From: Myxococcales bacterium
Lineage (GTDB): Bacteria > Myxococcota_A > Polyangia > Polyangiales > Houyiibacteriaceae
DNA length: 64,000 bases
Direction of reading: 5' to 3'
Assembly (NCBI GenBank): GCA_029863605.1
Contig: JAOTVB010000009.1
Span: forward strand, 1-64,000
Numbering within the stretch: the stretch's first letter is position 1; every line of letters starts with the position of its first letter. The position numbers and the translations under genes are program-made. Under the pieces are notes generated by a model. It saw nothing but the letters and a program-made list of their open reading frames with translations, ran no database searches and was not told the DNA's origin. Positions 1 to 8,263 of the stretch are shown here, piece after piece.

Positions 1-1502
1 AACGCGGCGCCCTCGCCCCGACCGAATGCTTCGGCCTCGCTTCTACGGAATCGAACCCCGAGGGTTTCGTAGAGGCTGACGCACCCCACATACAAGAAGC
101 CCGCCGAAAACAAGAGCACGAACGGAACGCTCGCCCAGCTCTGCGTGACGAGCGCAATAGTCAAAGTCGCCGTGCAGTAGAGCCCGAATGCGAGCTCGAG
201 GACGTTGTGCCAGGGCCAGCGTCCTCGGTAACGGGTTGGTTTCGCAGCCTCTCCGTCGATCACCCCACGCTTGGGCGTGCGCACGAACTCGACGTCTTGG
301 CCGAACATCCCCTCGAGGGCCGCGCGCGCGTTGTTGATCGAGAGCCCAATCCCGAGCGCCATCATCACCGGGAGCTGTTTGACCGCCTGCCAACGACTCC
401 CATAGAGGTCGCGATGCGCCGTGATGTAGAAGAGCGCGACCGACCCGCAGGTCGCGAGAAAGAGTGGAACGTCGAGCATCAAGAGCTCGGGGTGCTCCAT
501 CTGCCGCCGCAGGATCATGTTCGGTAGCTGCAGTAGCGCGAGCACGAGCAGAAACACGTACGCCACGTTGTTGGTGAGGTGAAAGAAGGCCTCTTGCTTC
601 ACTTTCCTCGGGACCGGCGCACGCATGATTGGGCCGAGCAACTTCGTCGCGGTTTGCATCGAGCCCTTGGCCCATCGGTATTGCTGGCTCTTGAAGCTCG
701 TCATGTCGCACGGAAGCTCTGCGGGGGCGCTTACGTGGGGCACGTAGACGAACTTCCATCCGCGTAGCTGCGCTCGGTAGCTGAGGTCCATGTCCTCCGT
801 GATCGTGTCGTGCTGCCAGCCACCGGCGTCCACGATCGTCGACTTCCGCCACATCCCGGCGGTGCCGTTGAAGTTGAAGAACCGGCCAGAGCGATGCCGC
901 GCCGAGTGCTCGATCACGAAGTGCCCGTCGAGCAGCATCGCTTGGCACCGGGTCAGCAGCGAATGCGCGCGATTGAGGTGCGCCCACCGCGCCTGCACCA
1001 TGCCGACTCGGCGATCCGCGAAGAAGTGCACGAGGTCGCGGACGATGCTCGCCCCAGGCACGAAATCCGCATCGAACACGATCAAGAGCTCGCCCTTGGC
1101 GCGTTTGGCCCCCTCGCCGAGCGCGCCGGCTTTGTAACCGGTGCGGTCTTGGCGATGAAGATACACGACGTCGACCCCTTCACCACGAAGCGAAGCGCAG
1201 GTCGCACGCGCGATCGCTGAAGTCGCGTCCGTCGAGTCGTCGAGCACTTGGATCTCGAGCCGGTCGCGCGGGTAGTCGATGTTCGAGGCCGCTCTGATCA
1301 AGCGTTCGGCCACGTCCATCTCGTTGAACATCGGGAGCTGCACGGTGACCGGCGGAAGGTGCGCTTCGTCGAACCGCGCAGGGGGTTCGGTTCGCTCCTG
1401 CCGATGGCGCAGGTACAGGACCAGCAACGCGCTTCGGTGGATCCCGTACAGCGCAAGTGCTCCGAGCGTGACCAAGTAAAGAATGATGACAAACGTCTGC
1501 AA
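1..1502 (-). CDS. Family 2 glycosyltransferase, cellulose-synthase-like (3' end missing)
   Basis: Processive-type inner-membrane glycosyltransferase that transfers sugar from a nucleotide-sugar to a growing polysaccharide or a lipid; the sugar cannot be told from sequence. The frame is open from the left edge to 1502. An N-terminal hydrophobic segment (about residues 4-30) is followed by the GT-A motifs: DDS (88-90), DAD (144-146), TED (235-237) and QQYRW (273-277), the D,D,D,QxxRW signature of cellulose synthase and glucomannan synthase relatives. Several membrane helices follow to the window edge. The only plausible start I see is TTG at 1502, because a TAG in the same frame ends gltX just 27 bases upstream. 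It therefore follows gltX closely and is probably co-transcribed. About 500 residues are visible; the C-terminus lies outside the window. Confidence 0.88.
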   Translation of the reverse strand, partial: MQTFVIILYLVTLGALALYGIHRSALLVLYLRHRQERTEPPARFDEAHLPPVTVQLPMFNEMDVAERLIRAASNIDYPRDRLEIQVLDDSTDATSAIARATCASLRGEGVDVVYLHRQDRTGYKAGALGEGAKRAKGELLIVFDADFVPGASIVRDLVHFFADRRVGMVQARWAHLNRAHSLLTRCQAMLLDGHFVIEHSARHRSGRFFNFNGTAGMWRKSTIVDAGGWQHDTITEDMDLSYRAQLRGWKFVYVPHVSAPAELPCDMTSFKSQQYRWAKGSMQTATKLLGPIMRAPVPRKVKQEAFFHLTNNVAYVFLLVLALLQLPNMILRRQMEHPELLMLDVPLFLATCGSVALFYITAHRDLYGSRWQAVKQLPVMMALGIGLSINNARAALEGMFGQDVEFVRTPKRGVIDGEAAKPTRYRGRWPWHNVLELAFGLYCTATLTIALVTQSWASVPFVLLFSAGFLYVGCVSLYETLGVRFRRSEAEAFGRGEGAA

Positions 1503-1529
1503 AACGGACCCAGCAACCCCGTCGCGTTC

Positions 1530-2975
1530 CTAATGCGTCGTTGCGGCGGCCGCAAGCTCGGCGGCGGCTCGTAGCCTCGCGATCGTCCTATCCTTGCCGA
1601 GCACCTCCATCACCTCGAAAAGGCCTGGGCTTCGGGTTCGGCCGGTCATCGCCACACGCGCAGGCTGCGCGACCTTCTTCATCGGAAGCTCGTTGGCTTC
1701 GAGCCAACCTTTGACCACCTCGTCGAGCTTTTCCTTTTCGAAGGGCTCGATGCCCTCGATGAGCTCGGCCAGCTGCACGAGGTGCGGGGCGTTCTCCGGA
1801 ACGAGGAACTTCCGTTTCCCCTTCTGTTCGAACTCGACCTCCCCGAAAAAGTAGCGCACCCCGTCGGCGACGTCGGCCAACGTGGCGGACCTCGGCTTTA
1901 CGTACGGGACAGCCGCGAGCAGCACTGGATCGTCTGCCCCGACGACGACACCGATTTCAGCCAAGAAGGGAACGGTGAGTCGAGCGATTTCGGCATCGGG
2001 GAGCATCCGCAGGTGCTCCTCTTGCACGTAAACGAACTTTTTCGAGTCGTAGCGCCCCGCAGTCGAGCCTACATGATCCCAGCTGAACTTCTCGATCAAC
2101 TCCTGTCGCGTGAAGATCTCTTGATCGCCATGCGACCACCCGAGCCGGGCCAGATAGTTCAGCACCGCATCGGGCAAGTACCCCATGTTGCGGTACTCGA
2201 GCACCCCGACGGCTGCGTGCCGCTTCGAGAGCTTTTCGCCATTGGGCGCCAGCACCATCGGCATGTGGGCGAACTTGGGAGGCTCGGCCCCGAGCGCTTG
2301 GTAGAGAAGGATCTGGGGCGCGGTATTGATGATGTGGTCATCGCCTCGGGCGGCGAGGGTGACTTCCATCGTCAGGTCGTCGATTACACATCCAAAGTTG
2401 TAGAGCGGCATCCCATTCGGACGCAACAGAATGAAGTCCTGCTGAGTGTCGTTCGGCACTTCGATTAGGCCTTTGACCTCGTCGTCCCAGCCGGTGGTTC
2501 CCTCGTGAGGCGCGCGGAAGCGGATCACATGGGCGTCTCGATCCTTCGGCCGGTCGGTGCGGTCGCGCCATGGGCTCTGAAACCGAAACCCGCCCTTCGC
2601 GCTGGTCTTATGGAAGGCGTCGCGGGCGTCGGCGATCTCTTGCTTGGTGGCGTAGCATCGATAGGCATGGCCCGAGGCGAGCAGCCTGTCGGCATAGTCG
2701 GCGTAGAGGTCGAGGCGCTCGCTCTGGAAGTACGGCCCGCGGCCGCCGCCAATTTCGGGGCCTTCATCCCAGTCGAGACCGAGCCAGCGCATCGACTCGA
2801 GCACGATATGGATGCTCTCCGCAGTGCTCCGGTCTTGGTCCGTGTCTTCGATCCGGAGGATGAAGGTGCCGCCGGTCTGCCGCGCCCAAAGCCAGCTATA
2901 GAGCGCCGTGCGCACGCCGCCGATGTGCAGATAACCTGTCGGCGAAGGCGCAAACCGAACACGAACTTCGGACAT
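1530..2975 (-). CDS. gltX: Glutamyl-tRNA synthetase
   Basis: Class I aminoacyl-tRNA synthetase that charges tRNA-Glu (in many bacteria also tRNA-Gln) in the cytoplasm. The 481-residue length is normal. The HIGH-type motif is HIGG (residues 17-20) within the usual APSPTGYLHIGG context, and the KMSKS-type motif is KLSKR (248-252). The ATG at 2975 begins exactly at the conserved N-terminus. It is divergent from the M16 peptidase gene across about 117 bases and is followed by the glycosyltransferase in the same reading frame. Confidence 0.98.
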   Translation of the reverse strand: MSEVRVRFAPSPTGYLHIGGVRTALYSWLWARQTGGTFILRIEDTDQDRSTAESIHIVLESMRWLGLDWDEGPEIGGGRGPYFQSERLDLYADYADRLLASGHAYRCYATKQEIADARDAFHKTSAKGGFRFQSPWRDRTDRPKDRDAHVIRFRAPHEGTTGWDDEVKGLIEVPNDTQQDFILLRPNGMPLYNFGCVIDDLTMEVTLAARGDDHIINTAPQILLYQALGAEPPKFAHMPMVLAPNGEKLSKRHAAVGVLEYRNMGYLPDAVLNYLARLGWSHGDQEIFTRQELIEKFSWDHVGSTAGRYDSKKFVYVQEEHLRMLPDAEIARLTVPFLAEIGVVVGADDPVLLAAVPYVKPRSATLADVADGVRYFFGEVEFEQKGKRKFLVPENAPHLVQLAELIEGIEPFEKEKLDEVVKGWLEANELPMKKVAQPARVAMTGRTRSPGLFEVMEVLGKDRTIARLRAAAELAAAATTH

Positions 2976-3020
2976 GGCCGAGGGCTACCTGGCCCCCGTG
3001 GTGGGGTCAAGCATCGCCAC

Positions 3021-3040
3021 GGGCACAGGCCCCTTTTTTC
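3021..3040 (+). repeat. Dispersed GGCCCC-T-run motif, copy in gltX/M16 divergent spacer
   Basis: A GGCCCC run followed by six T and a C lies in the gltX/M16 spacer. It matches the 3' half of the motif seen at 12184, 15415, 43181, 56895 and 63077. Here it lies between divergent genes, so it is unlikely to be a simple terminator. CCCGTGG and CCACGGG form a 7-bp inverted repeat just before it. Confidence 0.35.
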
Positions 3041-3092
3041 GCGGGTTAGTCGGCTTGACGCTACGAGGTGCGATGCGCAGGCTGCCGCCTTC

Positions 3093-4439
3093 ATGGCTTC
3101 GCCTCAGAGCCTCACCGAGCGCCTCAACCGTGGTGTCACCAAACGCAATGCACGCTGGTCGTTCGTAAACGCGCAACCGTTTGGCGCTGCGCTCGAGCTT
3201 CGGCGCTTTCGTCTCGGCAATGGGCTGACCGTCGCTACCTTGGTCGACCAAGCTGCACCGACGGTCAGTTACCACACGTGGTTTCGCGTGGGTTCACGGC
3301 ACGAACGCCCGGGCAAGACTGGCCTCGCGCACCTGTTCGAACACTTGATGTTCAACGAAACCAAGAGCCGCGGCCGCGGCGAGTTCGATCGATTGATGGA
3401 ACGCGCCGGCGCCGAGGTGAATGCGGCGACGTGGACCGACTGGACGTATTACTACGAGAACGCTCCGAAGAACACGCTGCCTCTTCTCATCGAGCTCGAA
3501 GCGGACCGCATGTCGAATCTAGTCCTTCGTGAGCCGCAGGTGCGATCCGAAAAAGAAGTCGTTGCCAACGAGCGAAAGCTCCGCGTCGAAGACGACATCG
3601 AGGGCAGGGCTCTCGAACAACTCTACGCCACCGCGTTTCGCCGACATCCCTACCGCTGGCCAACGATCGGATGGATGAAAGACATCCGCGGTTTCACCGT
3701 CGACGACTGCCGGCGATTCTATCGAACGCACTACGCCCCAAACAACGCGATCGTCATCATCGCTGGCGACTTCAACGAACGCCAGGCGCTTTCTCTCATC
3801 CAAGCGCGTTACGGCCATCTGTCTTCAGCCCGGCAAATCGACACCAAGCCGCGCCCGAAAGAGCCGGCGCAACGGAGCGAGCGGGTCTTACGCATCGCGG
3901 CGCCCACACCGACCGACAAAGTGCTCATCGGATACCACGCCCCGCCTTTTTCGGATCCCCACACCCCGGCGCTGACTGTCGTCAACGAGGTCTTGCTCGG
4001 GGGTCGAAGCTCGAGGCTCTACCGGCTGTTCTGTCTCGACGAGGAGCTCGCGCTCTCGGTCCGCGGAGCCATTGCGCCCTTCGTCGACCCAGGCCTCTTC
4101 GAGATCTGGATTTCGCTTCGAGAAGGGAAGAGCCAAAAAGACGCGGTCGCATTGCTAGACAGGGAGGTCGCGCGCCTAGCCGCGGACGGGCCGACCGACA
4201 TCGAGCTCGCCAAGGCGATCAATCAGATCGAGCTTTCGTTCTTACACAGCATGGAAACCGCAGGCGGGAAGGCCGAGCAGGTGGGGTTCTACGAGACGGT
4301 GGTCGATGATGGCGGCACCGTGTTCGACCGCCTGGACGCGTATCGACGGGTTACTCGGGCCCAAGTGAAACGCGCCGCCGCCAAGTACCTGCGCCGCTCA
4401 CGCCGCACGCGTGTCGAGATCTCCGAGACGGCCGCATGA
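3093..4439 (+). CDS. M16 family zinc metallopeptidase, catalytically active member
   Basis: Processing-peptidase/insulinase-like protease of 448 residues. The zinc motif HLFEH is at residues 80-84 (His80, Glu83, His84), and the third zinc ligand is probably Glu160 in ANERK, about 76 residues later as is usual. The frame stays open far upstream into gltX, but ATG 3093 is chosen because the conserved M16 N-terminus (RRFRLGNGLTV) begins shortly after it and the upstream part is antisense to gltX. No clear Shine-Dalgarno sequence is visible. The gene overlaps the next one by ATGA, so the two are translationally coupled. No signal peptide is obvious at this start, so cellular location is uncertain. 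Confidence 0.92.
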   Translation: MASPQSLTERLNRGVTKRNARWSFVNAQPFGAALELRRFRLGNGLTVATLVDQAAPTVSYHTWFRVGSRHERPGKTGLAHLFEHLMFNETKSRGRGEFDRLMERAGAEVNAATWTDWTYYYENAPKNTLPLLIELEADRMSNLVLREPQVRSEKEVVANERKLRVEDDIEGRALEQLYATAFRRHPYRWPTIGWMKDIRGFTVDDCRRFYRTHYAPNNAIVIIAGDFNERQALSLIQARYGHLSSARQIDTKPRPKEPAQRSERVLRIAAPTPTDKVLIGYHAPPFSDPHTPALTVVNEVLLGGRSSRLYRLFCLDEELALSVRGAIAPFVDPGLFEIWISLREGKSQKDAVALLDREVARLAADGPTDIELAKAINQIELSFLHSMETAGGKAEQVGFYETVVDDGGTVFDRLDAYRRVTRAQVKRAAAKYLRRSRRTRVEISETAA

Positions 4440-5728
4440 CGAGAGCGACCAGCACCAAGATCCTCGTCGAATCGAGCGATGTCCTTCCGCTCATCGATGT
4501 CGAGATCGCGTTTCGGGTAGGGAGCCTGCAGGACCCGATCGGCAAAGAAGGCCTCGCCCACCTCACCAGTCAGCTGATGCGCCGCGGCCCCCACGGCGTA
4601 TCCGCAGACGCCTTCGAAGACCAACTCGCGAACCTCGGCGCCCGACTCACGGTCGACACCGCGATGCGCTCGACCCGGATCCGCGCCACCACCCTTCGCC
4701 GCAACCTCGAGCCTCTCCTCGAGCTCGTCGCCGACTTGGTCTGGCGCCCTGCCCTCCGCGCGCTCGACTTCGCCAAGCTCAAGCGCCACGCCCAGGCGTC
4801 TCTCTTGGCGCGCCTCGACGACGACCAAACCTTGGGCGCGATCCAGCTACGGGAGAAGCTCTTCGCCGGGCACCCCTACGGACGGTCAGCGAGCGGCTCG
4901 GCCGACAGCCTTCGACGAATCAGCCTTCAAGACGCCAAGCGATTCTACGCGCGTTACCTCGAAAAGGAGCCCTTCATCGTCGGGCTGTCCGGCGACATCA
5001 GCGATTCCGACGCTCGATCGCTCGTGCACGACCACTTCCCGCGGCGCACGCGAAAAATGAACGGCAAACGCGACGTGCCCGCAACGCATATCCGGCGCGG
5101 TCGACACGTCGTCATCGTCGACAAGCCCAAACGAACGCAGACACAGCTCTACATCAGCACCCTCGGCGCGCGCACCCACGACCGTAACCTCTTCCCACTC
5201 ATCGTTTCGAACACGGCGTTCGGCGGAACATTCACCGGGCCGCTCATGCAAGAGGTGCGCGCGGTGCGCGGTTGGAGCTACGGCGCCTACAGTCGGTTGA
5301 TGCATTCCGACCAGCGCGACGCGTGGTACATGTGGAGCGCTCCAAGCGCCGAGTACTCGGCCGACTGCGCCGCGCTCGAGCTCGAGCTCCTCGAACGCTG
5401 GGTCGACAAAGGGGTGGCCAATGCCTCGCTCAAGTTCGCCCAGCACTACCTGATCAACAGCCACTGTTTCGACCGCGACACCCCCTCGAAGCGGCTCGAG
5501 TCTCGCCTCGACATCGAGCTCCTCGGAGTGCCCCGACGTTATGTCGAACGTCACGACGAGCTCGTCGCACAGGTCACGCGCAAGCAGGCCAACGACGCAA
5601 CACGTGCTCGAATCTCGCCGAAAGACCTCGTCATGGTGGTCGTCGCCACCGCAAAAGACGTCGAAAAAGCCTTCGAAAAGCTCCCCGGCGTCAAGTCGGT
5701 CGAAGTCGTCCCCTATCGGCGGCCCTAG
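4436..5728 (+). CDS. M16 family peptidase-like protein, catalytically inactive partner
   Basis: 430-residue M16 homologue. Where the active partner has HxxEH, this one reads HLTSQ (residues 42-46): the first His is kept, but the catalytic Glu is Ser and the second His is Gln. It should not bind zinc or cleave peptide bonds itself. In known M16B pairs (mitochondrial processing peptidase, bacterial two-subunit enzymes) an inactive subunit with a glycine-rich loop helps bind substrate; the sequence FGGTFTGPL fits that loop. The ATGA overlap with the upstream gene supports an equimolar heterodimer (inference). Confidence 0.9.
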   Translation: MTRATSTKILVESSDVLPLIDVEIAFRVGSLQDPIGKEGLAHLTSQLMRRGPHGVSADAFEDQLANLGARLTVDTAMRSTRIRATTLRRNLEPLLELVADLVWRPALRALDFAKLKRHAQASLLARLDDDQTLGAIQLREKLFAGHPYGRSASGSADSLRRISLQDAKRFYARYLEKEPFIVGLSGDISDSDARSLVHDHFPRRTRKMNGKRDVPATHIRRGRHVVIVDKPKRTQTQLYISTLGARTHDRNLFPLIVSNTAFGGTFTGPLMQEVRAVRGWSYGAYSRLMHSDQRDAWYMWSAPSAEYSADCAALELELLERWVDKGVANASLKFAQHYLINSHCFDRDTPSKRLESRLDIELLGVPRRYVERHDELVAQVTRKQANDATRARISPKDLVMVVVATAKDVEKAFEKLPGVKSVEVVPYRRP

Positions 5729-6438
5729 TTCCGAAGCGTGCGACGGAGCTCGGCCCGGCTCCAGATTCGCGGCACGCTCACGTGAGGCAGCGACGCCAAT
5801 CGCTTGGCCATCTCGCTCAGCTCACCGTCGGGCTCGGGCAAAATGATCGTCTGTAAGCTCTCGGTGCGCGTGAAAAACTCGACCACCTCCATCGAGGCGC
5901 GATCGTGTGTCGCCGAGTGGATCACGAGCCCCGCGTACTCGACCTCTTCGCCTTCGAGCTCGCGCACCGCGTCCTCGAGCGACTCGACACTCGTTACCGG
6001 CAACCCAAAGCTTCGAATCTCGGCTTCGATCTCACGGCGCACGCGCGGCCTCGGCTCGAACACCAACAGCGGAAGGCGCGCCGCTTGATCTTCACGCCGA
6101 AGAAGCGTTCGCAACACGGCGTCTTGAATCGCGTCTTCTTGGTCGGCTGAAAGCGAAGGAAAACGAAGCGCGAGCGAAACACCGTTGCCGGCTTCGCGCA
6201 CGCGATGTATCGAACCGGTCATGCTCATCGGTGAATCGCCCGCCGCAAAGTCGATCAACACGTGCACGAGATGGCCGGGTCGCAAATCACGTTCGCCGGA
6301 AATGAACGCGCCGCCTGCAGAGAGGTTTTCGAGCGTGTATTGCCCCACGCGGTCACCCCGTTGAAAGAGGACTGCCCGGCCATCGAGATCCACTCTGTGG
6401 TGTACGCGTCGATCTCCATGTGCCCTGGCATGCCCCAT
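5725..6438 (-). CDS. PilZ-domain protein fused to a degenerate receiver-like domain
   Basis: 237 residues. The N-terminal PilZ domain carries the c-di-GMP-binding signature: RRVHHR near residues 10-15 (RxxxR) and NLSAGGAF (N/DxSxxG) some 25 residues later. The C-terminal half has the fold pattern of a response-regulator receiver (a hydrophobic strand LPLLVFEP, then a helix RVRREIEAEIRSFG, then VTSVESLEDAV). However, the phospho-acceptor region reads LVIHSATHD and the conserved Lys is absent, so phosphorylation is unlikely. Start is ATG 6438; a TTG just before it is also possible. Its stop shares the palindrome CTAG with the convergent M16 stop. Confidence 0.82.
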   Translation of the reverse strand: MGHARAHGDRRVHHRVDLDGRAVLFQRGDRVGQYTLENLSAGGAFISGERDLRPGHLVHVLIDFAAGDSPMSMTGSIHRVREAGNGVSLALRFPSLSADQEDAIQDAVLRTLLRREDQAARLPLLVFEPRPRVRREIEAEIRSFGLPVTSVESLEDAVRELEGEEVEYAGLVIHSATHDRASMEVVEFFTRTESLQTIILPEPDGELSEMAKRLASLPHVSVPRIWSRAELRRTLRN

Positions 6439-6510
6439 CAACGTTCGAGAGTGCCGAGCAACCTTTGAAAAATCTAGGTCCGCAGCGAGGGATAACCCGT
6501 CTGGTTGTGT

Positions 6511-6566
6511 GTGATTTTACAGTCACTTTTAGGGCTTTTCAGAACCTCCGGTGATTGTATAATCGC
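6511..6566 (+). promoter_or_regulatory. Promoter region of the CBS gene with two related 16-base boxes
   Basis: A perfect -10 hexamer TATAAT is at 6558-6563, about 23 bases before the start codon; the -35 region (6535-6540, CTTTTC) is poor. Two similar boxes lie exactly 40 bases apart: GTGATTTTACAGTCAC at 6511 and GTGATTGTATAATCGC at 6551. The first is itself an inverted repeat (GTGA-N8-TCAC), and the second covers the -10. A weak -35 with paired boxes suggests an activator or repressor site (inference). Confidence 0.5.
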
Positions 6567-6585
6567 TGACGAGGAAGGCCTACCT

Positions 6586-7032
6586 ATGATGAATCAGCGT
6601 ATCGGCGACATCCTTCGAAGAAAGGGCGAAGACGTGTATTCGGTCGGCCCACTTGCGACCGTGATCGATGCGGTGAACACGATGAACGACAATCACGTCG
6701 GCTCGGTGTTGGTGATCGAGGCCGGCTATCCGGTTGGCATCTTCTCGGAGCGCGACGTGCTCGTGCGCGTCGTTGCCGCACACCGCGACCCGCGCCAAAC
6801 CCTGGTCCGCGACGTCATGACGACGCGCCTTCACACCGCGTCACTCGACGACACCTTGCGCGAAGTGATGAAGCTGATGACCGACCGCAGGTGCCGCCAC
6901 GTCCCCGTGATGGACGGTGACACGCTGGCGGGCCTCATCTCGATCGGCGACCTCACCAAAGCCACCCAACACAATCTACGCCAAGAGGTACGAGAGCTAT
7001 CGCATTACATCGGAGGCCCGTACCTCAGCTAG
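6586..7032 (+). CDS. CBS-domain pair protein
   Basis: 148-residue stand-alone pair of CBS domains (residues about 8-60 and 75-130), a module that usually binds adenine nucleotides and acts as an energy or redox sensor. The typical segments HVGSVLVIE..PVGIFSERDVL and CRHVPVMDGDTLAGLISIGDL are visible. Start is ATG 6586 because GAGGAAGG (6571-6578) lies at ideal spacing; a second ATG follows at 6589. The gene is monocistronic, between its own promoter and a strong terminator. The partner or target protein cannot be named from sequence. Confidence 0.9.
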   Translation: MMNQRIGDILRRKGEDVYSVGPLATVIDAVNTMNDNHVGSVLVIEAGYPVGIFSERDVLVRVVAAHRDPRQTLVRDVMTTRLHTASLDDTLREVMKLMTDRRCRHVPVMDGDTLAGLISIGDLTKATQHNLRQEVRELSHYIGGPYLS

Positions 7033-7065
7033 GCACGCGTTCCACCTTTCCCCCGAACGCGTCCA

Positions 7066-7104
7066 AAAGGCCACCTGAGCCCCCAATCCAGGTGGCCTTT
7101 TTTT
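7066..7104 (+). terminator. Strong intrinsic terminator after the CBS gene
   Basis: A perfect 12-bp stem (AAAGGCCACCTG, 7066-7077, with CAGGTGGCCTTT, 7089-7100), an 11-base loop and seven T in total at the 3' side. It starts 34 bases after the CBS stop. The A-run at the 5' side may let it also stop the convergent lipoprotein transcript. Confidence 0.93.
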
Positions 7105-7110
7105 ATGACC

Positions 7111-7947
7111 TCACTCGTCGCAAATCACGCTGCCATAGGTGATGTACCCATCCCGCACGGGCACCCTGATTCTGTTCGGTGCGCCCTCGACGGGCCAACC
7201 CCATGAGGGGCGGGTGCAATCGCCGGCGGTTCCGCCGAGCTCAAACTGCTGCTCGCCCGGGGTGACCTCCGTAAAACCGCCCTCCGCAAGAGGGAGTAGG
7301 TGTCCAGCAACAACAGCTGTCGTCGCTTCGAGGTCTAGACTGTACTGCTCCGTCGCCGAGTCGTAGTAGAACCGCTCACCGACCGCGTCGATGGTTGAAC
7401 CAACGGGTGCGAATATTACCCCCGCGTGGGGCGCCTGGGGAATCGACAACCATAGGAGTCCAACCATCCCGCCCTGCCACGGGTACGTGGTCCCCAGTCG
7501 TTCGGCGATGGTCGCCAGTTGCGCGTCGGTATACATCCGCCATCCCGCCGGACCGGTGTCCGTACCACCAGAGGGACCCCAGGTCTCGTCACTCACGTCC
7601 GGGATCAGGCGCGGGCCGTACCCGTCCTTTTCCATCGTGATCATGACCTCTTGGTCTGCTGGCATATCGAGATCCGCGCGGCCGAATTCGTCGGTCGTGA
7701 CACAGTTGTCGGTGTCCACCTCGCAAATCTCCACACCCTCGAGCAACCGAGGGACGCCGGAGGGATCGGATTCGGTGATCGACATCCGGTACGTACGAAA
7801 CTCGATGCCCCCGCTACCGCCGTCGCCAGCGGTGCCGCCTGCGCCGCCAGAGCCACCGCTTCCACCGTCGCCCGTGGTGTCGTCGTCAGCACACCCAACA
7901 ACAAGACCCAACATACAAATACACATGAATAGGAATAAATAACGCAT
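7111..7947 (-). CDS. Secreted lipoprotein with Gly/Ser-rich linker, unknown function
   Basis: 278 residues. A signal peptide ends in a lipobox LVVGC (Cys19), followed by an acidic DDD and a Gly/Ser/Ala-rich linker to about residue 47. Asp at +2 to +4 would argue for inner-membrane retention under E. coli rules, which may not hold here. The globular part begins EFRTYRMSITESDPSGVPRLLEGVEICEVDTDNC and looks like a carboxypeptidase-regulatory/Ig-like beta domain, then a region with Trp and aromatic residues. I do not recognise a catalytic motif. A GGGGAGG ribosome-binding site precedes ATG 7947. Confidence 0.8.
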   Translation of the reverse strand: MRYLFLFMCICMLGLVVGCADDDTTGDGGSGGSGGAGGTAGDGGSGGIEFRTYRMSITESDPSGVPRLLEGVEICEVDTDNCVTTDEFGRADLDMPADQEVMITMEKDGYGPRLIPDVSDETWGPSGGTDTGPAGWRMYTDAQLATIAERLGTTYPWQGGMVGLLWLSIPQAPHAGVIFAPVGSTIDAVGERFYYDSATEQYSLDLEATTAVVAGHLLPLAEGGFTEVTPGEQQFELGGTAGDCTRPSWGWPVEGAPNRIRVPVRDGYITYGSVICDE

Positions 7948-7965
7948 GACAGCCTCCCCGGTTTG

Positions 7966-7987
7966 ACCGGCCTGATTTCAGGCCGGT
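7966..7987 (-). promoter_or_regulatory. Perfect 10-bp hairpin or operator upstream of the 7947 lipoprotein start
   Basis: ACCGGCCTGA (7966-7975) and TCAGGCCGGT (7978-7987) are perfect inverted repeats separated by TT. The repeat ends 18 bases before the start codon, directly in front of the Shine-Dalgarno sequence. It could be a repressor site or a 5'-UTR stem; no T-run follows, so a terminator is unlikely. Confidence 0.5.
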
Positions 7988-8175
7988 TACAGAGAGCAAA
8001 CTGGATCGTCACAGAACGCGTGTCTGTACGTAATTCTTCAGCTTTTCGAAGTGCGCAAACACTGCACCACGATCGCCCGTAAGCGGTCCTGAAAAGATTG
8101 TGCTTCTCACCGTTCGACGAAAAACGCGCGCACGACCTGCGCGTTGTCTATTTCGTCAAAACGCAATGAAGACTA

Positions 8176-8191
8176 CAGGCCGCGCGGCCTG
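8176..8191. repeat. Perfect 16-base palindrome
   Basis: CAGGCCGCGCGGCCTG reads the same on both strands without a spacer, 72 bases past the stop of the 8947 lipoprotein gene. There is no adjacent T-run. It could be a 3' stem or a protein site; GC-rich composition makes chance possible. Confidence 0.35.
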
Positions 8192-8263
8192 CTCGGATGC
8201 GCCCCGCCGCAATCGCTTCCGACCGATCAAACCGCTCTTCCTCCAACGGAGCTGTGCTGAAGG

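Larger units (their letters stand above)
7948..8263. other. Gene-free spacer between the two lipoprotein genes
   Basis: 316 bases with no convincing gene. It holds the 5' hairpin of the 7947 gene (7966-7987), a 7-bp inverted repeat AACGCGC/GCGCGTT (8123-8145) and a perfect 16-base palindrome (8176-8191). The rest has no obvious feature. Confidence 0.6.

Noticed and set aside
2505-3092. Upstream in-frame extension of the first M16 peptidase
   Set aside because: It would overlap gltX antisense by 471 bases and adds a sequence with no similarity to M16 N-termini.
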